In this document: positions 14,313 through 20,527 of the stretch, piece after piece
Layout: each line of letters starts with the position of its first letter
Numbering within the stretch: position 1 is the first letter of the stretch
DNA from: CALAED01 sp937891035
GTDB taxonomy: Bacteria; Actinomycetota; Actinomycetes; Streptosporangiales; Streptosporangiaceae
DNA: 37,615 nucleotides
Assembly: GCA_035642125.1 (NCBI GenBank)
Contig: DASQSZ010000486.1
Coordinates: 1-37,615 of the forward strand
Reading direction: 5' to 3'
The notes under the pieces: model-generated
The model's input: the letters and a program-made list of their open reading frames with translations, nothing else
Database searches by the model: none
Told to the model about the DNA's origin: nothing
Position numbers and translations under genes: made by a program

Positions 14313-15446
14313 TCACCGTACGACGCGGAGCGTGGGGCGCTCGCCGCCGCCTACGCCGCCCGGGGCGTCCACGCCGCCCGGGGCGCCCGGGGTACCGGCG
14401 GGGCCGGCCGCGGCGCCGCCCACCCCGGGCAGTGCGGTGGGGATCAACCCGAACACGAAGCCGTTGATCTCGTCGGTCGGCAGTCGCAGGTCCGCGGCGA
14501 TGTCGGCGGCGGTGATGCGGTCCGCGCGCAGCAGGCGGAAGACCTTGTAAAGCAACTGGGAGGATTCGCGTGGGATGCCGCCGGGCTCGGCGGCGCGATA
14601 GCCCCGCTTGCCCAGCTCGACGCACGTCATCCGGTAGAGCCACTCGCTCAGCACGCCGACCTCGTGCAGCCGGTGGGTGAGCGCCATCGCCGCCACCTGC
14701 CAGCGCCGCTTGGCGGCCAGGATCACATCGGGCGAGGGTGCCGGCGGCAGGTGCGCGAGCACGTCGGCACGCGGCATCAAGAACGCCGCGGCGAACCGGT
14801 TCGCCTCCCGCTCGGCCGCCGGGCCGGCCTCGCGCCGGCCGTGCAGCACCAGGTGGCCGAGCTCGTGGGCGGCGTCGAACCGCCCCCGTTCGCCGCTGGT
14901 GCCGACGTTCAAGAACACATAGGGCGTGCCCTCCCACACCGTCGAAAAGCCGTCGACCTCGGCGCACTCGCGCAGCGAGAACACGCGGATGCCGTGCGCC
15001 TCCAGCAGGTGCACCATGTTGGGCACCGGAGCGACGCCGAGCCCCCAGCGGGCCCGCACCTCGTCGGCGGCTAGCTCCGGGTCGTGCCGATCGAGCGAGG
15101 GTACATCCGGTTCGGGCAGCTCGAACCGTTCGACGATCCACCGGTTCAGTTCCATCGCCAGCCGGCCGGCGCCGAGCGCGGCGTCCCGCCGGACCGCCGG
15201 CAGCTTGCTGGGCGCGCGGAAGCTCACCGCGGCGACGGGCAGCTCGTCGATGCCCTCGCCGAAGAAGAACTCCACCGGATAGCCGAGCTTTGTGGCGATC
15301 ACCCCGATCCGGCCTGGCCCGGGGCGCTGCTCGCCCTTCTCGTACGCCGACAGGCTACGGGTGCTGATCCCGGTGAGCTCGGCGAGCCGGACCAGGCTGA
15401 GCCCCCGGCGCTTGCGGGCGAGCGTGAGCCGCGAGGCGGAAACCAC
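14313..15446 (-). CDS. XRE helix-turn-helix fused to ImmA/IrrE metallopeptidase (M78)
   Basis: A 377-residue two-domain regulator. Residues 4-62 are an XRE/Cro-type helix-turn-helix (LTLARKRRGLSLVRLAELTGISTRSLSAYEKGEQRPG). After a helical linker comes the ImmA/IrrE domain with the zinc motif HELGH (194-198) in FDAAHELGHLVLH and a downstream Glu in EREANRFAAAFLMPR. A C-terminal helical region and a Gly/Ala/Pro-rich tail end the protein. GTG at 15446 follows GAAGGTGAG by 9 nt; the longer frame overlaps the upstream gene and is not conserved-looking. Such fusions act as repressors controlled by their own or related proteolysis. The next gene begins 4 nt downstream and is a DNA-repair polymerase, and the unknown gene ends 10 nt upstream, so this is probably the middle gene of an operon. 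Confidence 0.88.
   Translation of the reverse strand: MVSASRLTLARKRRGLSLVRLAELTGISTRSLSAYEKGEQRPGPGRIGVIATKLGYPVEFFFGEGIDELPVAAVSFRAPSKLPAVRRDAALGAGRLAMELNRWIVERFELPEPDVPSLDRHDPELAADEVRARWGLGVAPVPNMVHLLEAHGIRVFSLRECAEVDGFSTVWEGTPYVFLNVGTSGERGRFDAAHELGHLVLHGRREAGPAAEREANRFAAAFLMPRADVLAHLPPAPSPDVILAAKRRWQVAAMALTHRLHEVGVLSEWLYRMTCVELGKRGYRAAEPGGIPRESSQLLYKVFRLLRADRITAADIAADLRLPTDEINGFVFGLIPTALPGVGGAAAGPAGTPGAPGGVDAPGGVGGGERPTLRVVR
14315..14320 (-). promoter_or_regulatory. Candidate -10 element for ligD inside the end of the XRE-ImmA gene
   Basis: TACGGT on the minus strand ends 6 nt before the ligD ATG and overlaps the last codons of the upstream gene. It would allow ligD to be expressed independently of that gene. 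Confidence 0.35.
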
Positions 15447-15456
15447 GATGACCGGC

Positions 15457-16113
15457 TCACCTTCCGCGCCGGCGGACCGGCACGCTGATCCCGTCGGCCC
15501 CGTCGGCCCCGTCCGCCGCGTCGGCTCCATCGATCGGCAGCGCGGACTGCGGCCCGGCCGGCAGACGTCCGTCGAGCGGGTAGGGCGGGATGACGATCCG
15601 TTCGCTCCAGGAGTCGATGTAGCCGCCGGGCGAGACGTTGTCGGGCAGTGCCAGCTCGGCCCTGATCTCGTGCTCGTCGCGGTAGTAGAGCAGGAACCAG
15701 GTGCGCCGGCGGAACTCGTCGACCTCGAACAGCGTCTGCGGCCCCACGTTGGCGACCACGGCGGCGACGGTCATCGCGCCCTTCGGATTGCCGGTCCGCG
15801 GCTGCACATCCGGGCAGCCGGTCGCCTCGTCGCCGGCGGTGACCGCGATCGCGACCATGCCGCCCGGCTGGACGACGAGCTCGAAGTTGAGCGAGCGGGC
15901 CCGCGTCCAGCCCGCGGGGCTGAGCTCTTCGCGTAGGTAGCACACGGAGTTGGCCCAGCGGAACCAGCCTTCGGCGTTGACCGGGTGGTTGGGCGTGCAG
16001 GACCTGGCGGCGGCCTCGGCCCTGGCGAGGACCCGATGCACCATGTCCACCGACAGCCCGAGCTCGGCGAGGTGATCGGCGACATCGCCGACGGCGCTGT
16101 GTACGGCACCCAC
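15457..16113 (-). CDS. Unknown protein paired with the XRE-ImmA regulator
   Basis: A 218-residue soluble protein I cannot assign to a family. It starts with a helical segment (HSAVGDVADHLAELGLSVDMVHRVLARAEAAAR), continues with CTPNHPVNAEGWFRWANSVCYLREEL and beta-rich segments (NFELVVQPGGMVAIAVTAGDE, TWFLLYYRDEHEIRAELALPDNVSPGGYIDSWSERIVIPP), and ends in a repetitive Asp/Gly/Ala stretch and Arg-rich tail. No signal peptide or membrane segment is visible. The GTG at 16113 has an excellent GGAGGTGA ribosome site 6 nt upstream. Its stop is 10 nt before the XRE-ImmA start, whose Shine-Dalgarno sequence overlaps the stop, implying translational coupling. The pair could be a toxin-antitoxin-like or stress-sensor unit; this is conjecture from layout. 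Confidence 0.75.
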   Translation of the reverse strand: MGAVHSAVGDVADHLAELGLSVDMVHRVLARAEAAARSCTPNHPVNAEGWFRWANSVCYLREELSPAGWTRARSLNFELVVQPGGMVAIAVTAGDEATGCPDVQPRTGNPKGAMTVAAVVANVGPQTLFEVDEFRRRTWFLLYYRDEHEIRAELALPDNVSPGGYIDSWSERIVIPPYPLDGRLPAGPQSALPIDGADAADGADGADGISVPVRRRGR

Positions 16114-16336
16114 GAATCTTCACCTCCGCTTTCAGCCCCTCGATCGAGGGCGTGAAACCAGAAGAACATACTCCCCCGACGATGTGGTCGCGACACGCCG
16201 CGCGACACCCGCCGTTCCACAACGATGCCGACCGTTCCCGACCGGTCCCATATCGGCGGATGTTCGCCGGAGTCGGGCATGGCATCGGGGGAAGATGAAC
16301 GAAGGAAGGCCCACCGCCGGCCGAAGGGAGTTAGCC

Positions 16337-17365
16337 GTGAAGGCTGTCCGCGTGCACGCCTACGACGAGGCCCCCGTCATCGATGACGTCCCCGAGCCGA
16401 CGATCGAAGGCCCGCTCGATGTCATCGTCGAAGTCGGCGGCGCCGGCCTGTGCCGTACCGACCTGCACGTCATCGAGGGCCAGTGGGCCGAGAAGACGGG
16501 CGTGTCGCTGCCATACACCCTGGGCCATGAGAACGCGGGCTGGGTCAGGGAGGTGGGCTCGGCGGTGACCAACGTCGTTCCAGGGGACGCGGTCATCCTG
16601 CATCCCGTGGTGTCCTGCGGCCTGTGCCGGGCCTGTCGCGACGGCAACGACTCGCACTGCGCCGAGCCGAAATTCCCCGGCCTTGACTGCGACGGCGGGA
16701 TGGCCGAGTTCCTGCGGACGAGCGCGCGGGCGGTCGTCAAGCTCGATGCCGGGCTGCGGCCGGCCGACGTGGCGGCGCTCGCCGACGCCGGGGTCACCGC
16801 CTACCACGCGGTCAAGAAGGCCCAGCCGCTGCTGTATCCCGGGACGTACGTCGCGGTCGTCGGCACGGGCGGGCTTGGGCACATCGGCGTCCAGTGCCTG
16901 GCCGCGATGACGCCGGCGCAGATCATCGCCGTGGACCGTTCGGAGGCGGCGCTCTCCCTCGCCAAGCAGCTCGGCGCCCACCACACCGTGCACGCGGTCA
17001 CCGACCCGGTGGGCGCCGTCCTCGACCTCACCGACGGGCAGGGCGCGCACGTGGTCATCGACTTCGTCGGCGAGAAGGGCACCGAGCGGCAGGGCCTGGG
17101 CATGCTCAGGCGCGCTGGTTCCTACTATGTCGTGGGCTATGGCGGCGCCGTCGAGGTGCCGACCATCGATGTCATCTTCAACGAGATCAACGTCGTGGGG
17201 AACCTCGTGGGCACCTACAACGACCTCGTCGAGCTGATGGCGCTATCGGCCCAGGGCCAGGTGCGGCTGCGCACCCAGACCTATCCGCTCGACGCCGTCA
17301 CCGAGGCCATCGCCGATCTCGACGGCGGCCGGCTGCAGGGCCGCGGCATCCTGCTGCCCCGGTAG
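16337..17365 (+). CDS. Zinc-dependent alcohol dehydrogenase, NAD(P)-linked
   Basis: A 342-residue medium-chain dehydrogenase/reductase. The catalytic zinc ligands are Cys39 (GLCRTDLHV) and His64-Glu65 (LGHENAG); the structural zinc has four Cys at 94, 97, 100 and 108 (CGLCRACRDGNDSHC). The Rossmann fold shows VGTGGLGHIGVQ followed by AVDRSEAAL, where the Asp suggests NAD preference. It oxidises or reduces an alcohol/aldehyde of unknown identity. The GTG at 16337 (MKAVRVHAYDEAPVI) follows AAGGGAG and fits family length; the upstream frame is spurious. An SDR gene follows 141 nt later on the same strand, so the two may act on related carbonyl compounds, but no pathway is evident. Confidence 0.9.
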   Translation: MKAVRVHAYDEAPVIDDVPEPTIEGPLDVIVEVGGAGLCRTDLHVIEGQWAEKTGVSLPYTLGHENAGWVREVGSAVTNVVPGDAVILHPVVSCGLCRACRDGNDSHCAEPKFPGLDCDGGMAEFLRTSARAVVKLDAGLRPADVAALADAGVTAYHAVKKAQPLLYPGTYVAVVGTGGLGHIGVQCLAAMTPAQIIAVDRSEAALSLAKQLGAHHTVHAVTDPVGAVLDLTDGQGAHVVIDFVGEKGTERQGLGMLRRAGSYYVVGYGGAVEVPTIDVIFNEINVVGNLVGTYNDLVELMALSAQGQVRLRTQTYPLDAVTEAIADLDGGRLQGRGILLPR

Positions 17366-17506
17366 CCCGCCGCATCGGCCACGTGTCCGGCCGGCACCGC
17401 CCGCCACGCCTGGAACGGGTCACCGTAGTACGCCACTTGTCCCCCGGTGGACGCCGCCGTGCGGCGCCGGCGGGCCAACCGCCGCAAGCGAACTCGAAGG
17501 GAAGTC

Positions 17507-18271
17507 ATGGCAGAGCGACTGGACGGCACGGTGGCGCTCGTCACCGGGGCCAGCAGCGGAATCGGCGCGGCGACCGCCCGCGCCCTGGCGGAGCAGGGGG
17601 CGGCGGTCGCGCTGGTCGCACGGCGCAAACAGCGCCTCGACGAGCTCGCTTCCGAAATCTCCGCAGCGGGCGGCCGTGCCCACGTCATCGAGGCCGACAT
17701 CGCCGACCAGGAACAGGCGACCGCGGCCGTGGCGCGGACCGCCGATCAGTTCGGCCGGCTGGACACGGTGATCAACAACGCGGGCGTGATGCTGCTCGGT
17801 CCCGCCGTCGACGCCCCGATCGACGAGTGGAACCGGATGGTGACGATCAACGTGCAGGGCTTACTGTACGTCGCGCACGCGGCGCTCCCCCACCTGCTCG
17901 CGGCGGCGGCGGGCGAACCGCGGCGGGTCGCCGACCTCGTCAACATCAGCTCGGTCGCCGGCCGGGTCGTCCGCAACGGCAGCGCGGTCTACAACCTCAC
18001 CAAGCACGGCGTCGGGGCCTTCAGCGAATCGGTTCGCCAGGAGGTCGCGCGCCGCCACGTGCGGGTGTCCCTCGTCGAGCCCGGCGCGACGGACACCGAG
18101 TTGTCCAGTCACATGCGGCCGGAGGTCCGTGAACGGTCACTGAGCCGTTTCGCCGGCATCGAGCGGCTGCGGGCAGAGGACATCGCCGACGCCATCGTCT
18201 ATGTCGTGACCCGGCCGCGCCGCGTCGCCGTCAACGAGATCTTGGTCCGTCCCACGGAGCAGGACTCCTGA
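17507..18271 (+). CDS. Short-chain dehydrogenase/reductase (classical SDR)
   Basis: A 254-residue classical SDR oxidoreductase. Motifs in order: TGASSGIG (13-20) for the cofactor, Arg39-Arg40 after the second strand suggesting NADPH preference, NNAG (90-93), catalytic Ser148 or Ser149 in NISSVAG, and Tyr162-x3-Lys166 in YNLTKHG. VEPGATDTEL is the usual substrate-side loop. ATG at 17507 with AAGGGAAG upstream. The substrate is unknown. The 3' end overlaps the convergent ceramidase-like gene by 41 nt. The 141-nt gap to the alcohol dehydrogenase shows no clear promoter. Confidence 0.9.
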   Translation: MAERLDGTVALVTGASSGIGAATARALAEQGAAVALVARRKQRLDELASEISAAGGRAHVIEADIADQEQATAAVARTADQFGRLDTVINNAGVMLLGPAVDAPIDEWNRMVTINVQGLLYVAHAALPHLLAAAAGEPRRVADLVNISSVAGRVVRNGSAVYNLTKHGVGAFSESVRQEVARRHVRVSLVEPGATDTELSSHMRPEVRERSLSRFAGIERLRAEDIADAIVYVVTRPRRVAVNEILVRPTEQDS

Positions 18272-18983
18272 CGGCGCCGGGCCGCCCGGCCGCCGCCCGG
18301 CGGGCGCGGCGCGACCGGTCCCAGCCGAGCAGCGCGGCGGCGGCGAGCATGTGCCACAGCGCGTGCCCCTGCAGCAGGCTGTCCGGACGGCACAGCGAAG
18401 ACTCGGTGCGCCCCGCCAGCAGCGCCGCGCCGGCCAACCCGGCGATGGCGAGGGCGAGCACGGCGGGGGCGCGCGGGAGCCGAGGCCGGGCTTCGTGGTC
18501 GCGGTGCCGAGCCGCGGCCACCGCCGCCCACACCTCGGCGGTGGCGGCGAGCGTTCCGGTCAGCGCCGTCACGGCGACGCCGGCCGTGGGCACGAGCGCC
18601 AGGGCCGACCACGCGACCCCGAGGCCCAAGGCGTAGACGCGCAGGCGCCGCCGCGAGGTCCAGCCGCGCAGCAGCGCGACGTCCTCCACGGCGATGAACG
18701 CGAGGGCGGCCTGGATCGCGGCGTCATGGACGAGGGCGGCTCCCGGCCAGCCGGGACCGTGGTAAAGAAAGCTGCCGACCCCGTTTGCGATCAGCGCGCC
18801 CGCGTAGACGGCGCCGCCCACCCGGTCGGCGCGGCCCGCACCGGGCCGGACCGCCACCCACACTCCGGCCACCGCGAACGCCAGGCTGGACAAGGCGTTC
18901 ACCGGCTGGTGCAACAGCCCAGGCCGCCACGCCTCGCAATCGGCGCCGCCGAGCGCCACGGCCAGCTGTGGGTGGGTCAGCAC
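18231..18983 (-). CDS. Ceramidase-like (CREST superfamily) integral membrane protein
   Basis: A 250-residue multi-spanning membrane protein with about seven hydrophobic segments. Conserved polar residues of the CREST/alkaline ceramidase-like hydrolases sit at membrane boundaries: CEAWRPGLLHQPVNALSSLAFAVAG near the N-terminus, NGVGSFLYHGPGWPG with the Ser and His, the Asp in LVHDAAIQA, and LCRPDSLLQGHALWHML with two His near the C-terminus. These are the putative zinc ligands. The substrate in actinobacteria, where sphingolipids are unusual, is unknown. The GTG at 18983 has GATACT 7 nt upstream, compatible with leaderless initiation. It is transcribed in the same direction as the conservon, 76 nt downstream of its last gene. 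Confidence 0.75.
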   Translation of the reverse strand: MLTHPQLAVALGGADCEAWRPGLLHQPVNALSSLAFAVAGVWVAVRPGAGRADRVGGAVYAGALIANGVGSFLYHGPGWPGAALVHDAAIQAALAFIAVEDVALLRGWTSRRRLRVYALGLGVAWSALALVPTAGVAVTALTGTLAATAEVWAAVAAARHRDHEARPRLPRAPAVLALAIAGLAGAALLAGRTESSLCRPDSLLQGHALWHMLAAAALLGWDRSRRARRAAAGRPGAVRSPAPWDGPRSR

Positions 18984-19059
18984 CCTTCAAAGTATCCAGG
19001 GGTGGTGGCCATGACCGGTATGACGGGGGCCGCCGCCGACCTGCGGCGCGAGCGGCGGG

Positions 19060-19668
19060 TCACCCGGCGGGGGCCGGCTGCCGCGCCGCGTGCGCGCCCA
19101 TCGCGTGTCGGACGAGGGTAATCAACACCTCCTTGCCCGACTCGCGCCGGCGCGCGTCGCACAGCAGGACCGGGATGTCCGGCCCGAGGTTCAGCGCGTG
19201 CTCGACCTCTTCCAGCTTGAACTGCTGAGCGCCTTCGAAGCAGTTGACCGCGACGATGAACGGGGTGCCGCGGCGTTCGAAGTAGTCCACGGAGGGAAAG
19301 CAGTCGGCCAGCCGGCGGGTGTCGGCGAGCACGACCGCCCCGAGCGCGCCGATGGCCAGCTCATCCCACATGAACCAAAAGCGCTTTTGGCCCGGGGTGC
19401 CGAACAGATACAGCACGTACTCGTCTCGGATGGTGATGCGGCCGAAGTCCATCGCGACCGTGGTGGTGTTCTTGCCCTCCACGCCGGACAGGTCGTCCAC
19501 GCCCACGCTCTCGCCGGTGAGGACCTCTTCGGTGTGCAGCGGCCGGGTCTCGGAGATCGCCGAGACGAGAGTGGTCTTGCCGACCCCGAAGCCACCGGCG
19601 ACCAGGATCTTGATCGCGTTGGGCATCATCCGGAGCCCGGCCGGCCGGTTAGAGCGCCCGGAGACCAT
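19060..19668 (-). CDS. cvnD: Conservon GTPase-like ATP/GTP-binding protein (CvnD)
   Basis: A 202-residue small G-protein-like subunit of the conservon complex. It has the P-loop AGGFGVGKTT, switch region TEEVLTGESVGVDD with TTTVAMDFG, the GTPGQKRFWFMWDEL block corresponding to switch II, and VNCFEGAQQF in place of the usual NKxD. Conservon proteins form a membrane-associated complex resembling eukaryotic G-protein-coupled systems. The ATG at 19668 overlaps cvnC by 20 nt and has GAGGTGG 6 nt upstream; an alternative ATG at 19629 or 19626 would start nearer the P-loop. It is the last gene of the operon. Confidence 0.9.
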   Translation of the reverse strand: MVSGRSNRPAGLRMMPNAIKILVAGGFGVGKTTLVSAISETRPLHTEEVLTGESVGVDDLSGVEGKNTTTVAMDFGRITIRDEYVLYLFGTPGQKRFWFMWDELAIGALGAVVLADTRRLADCFPSVDYFERRGTPFIVAVNCFEGAQQFKLEEVEHALNLGPDIPVLLCDARRRESGKEVLITLVRHAMGAHAARQPAPAG

Positions 19669-20047
19669 CGAGCACCACCTCGTACATCCGCTGATCTCGC
19701 ACATCCACGTCCGGCTGCGGCTCCTGTGTCACCACGAAGCCCTTGTCGAGCAGATCGCCGAGCAGAACGCGCACGGTGCCGGCCGGAAGATCCAGCTCCG
19801 CGGCGATTTCGGCCACCGAGATCGGCCGCTGGCAGAACTTGATGATGGACAGATGCTCGGGCCCGAGCCCGGGCTGCACGCCGGGCGTGTCTCGCGTGGC
19901 CACCACGAGGGTGATCAGGTCGAACGTGCCGCGGACAGGCTGCAGCCGGCCGCTCGTCATCACGTAGGGCCGCACCATCGCCCCCGCTTCGTCATCGAGC
20001 AGGCGCTCGTCGGCGGGTACGTCTTCGTCGTTTTCGTTTTCGGTCAT
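19649..20047 (-). CDS. cvnC: DUF742 conservon protein (CvnC)
   Basis: A 132-residue DUF742 protein. After an acidic N-terminus comes MVRPYVMTSGRLQPV, then a winged-helix-like region with HLSIIKFCQRPISVAEIAAELDLPAGTVRVLLGDLLDKGFV. The domain is present only in conservons and related kinase operons; it probably links kinase and GTPase. The ATG at 20047 overlaps the TGA of cvnB as ATGA, and its 3' end overlaps cvnD by 20 nt, so all three are translationally coupled. Confidence 0.92.
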   Translation of the reverse strand: MTENENDEDVPADERLLDDEAGAMVRPYVMTSGRLQPVRGTFDLITLVVATRDTPGVQPGLGPEHLSIIKFCQRPISVAEIAAELDLPAGTVRVLLGDLLDKGFVVTQEPQPDVDVRDQRMYEVVLDGLRAL

Positions 20048-20475
20048 GGTGATCTCTCGCCGGTGCCGGCGGGGCCGGCCGATCTGGCCGGGGAGCTGAG
20101 GTGCTCGTCGAGACCGGCGACGAGCATGGCCATCTCGTAGGCGATGAGGCCCACGTCGGCATGCTCGGAGCTGAGTACGGCGAGGCAGGCGCCCTGGCCG
20201 GCCACGGTGACGAGCAGGAAGGCGGCCTGCATCTCGACGATCGTCTGCCGGACCGTGCCGCCGCCGAACCGCTCGCCCGCTCCCTTGGCCAGGCTCTGGA
20301 TACCCGACGCCACCGCCGCCAGGTGCTCCGCGTCGTCGAGGTCGAACTCCTTCGACGCGGCCATGAGCAAGCCGTCCGCGGACAGGACGACCGCGTGCTT
20401 CGTCTCGCTCACGCGACTGACCAGGTCATCCAGCAACCAGGTCAGGTCCACCGACGAATCTGCCTGCTGCGTCAC
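20044..20475 (-). CDS. cvnB: Roadblock/LC7 domain conservon protein (CvnB)
   Basis: A 143-residue Roadblock/LC7 protein. The domain starts at LTWLLDDLVSRVSETKHAVVLSADGLLMAAS and continues through AEHLAAVASGIQSLAKGAGERF, TVRQTIVEM and GLIAYEMAMLV. Roadblock proteins act as dimeric scaffolds or GTPase regulators, here presumably with the GTPase two genes on. The GTG at 20475 is chosen because it gives the N-terminus typical of CvnB (MTQQADSSVDLTWLL); the ATG at 20547 would overlap cvnA by 20 nt and lacks a ribosome site. The gap to cvnA is 52 nt. Confidence 0.9.
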   Translation of the reverse strand: MTQQADSSVDLTWLLDDLVSRVSETKHAVVLSADGLLMAASKEFDLDDAEHLAAVASGIQSLAKGAGERFGGGTVRQTIVEMQAAFLLVTVAGQGACLAVLSSEHADVGLIAYEMAMLVAGLDEHLSSPARSAGPAGTGERSP

Positions 20476-20527
20476 TCGTTGCCCCGCTTCCGTCGTGTGC
20501 TGCCTGGCCGTACTCGGCCGGTGGATG

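Noticed and set aside
19668..19704. Longer N-terminus of cvnD (start at 19704)
   Set aside because: This part is antisense-like, Cys-rich and overlaps cvnC coding sequence; the ATG at 19668 has a good ribosome site.
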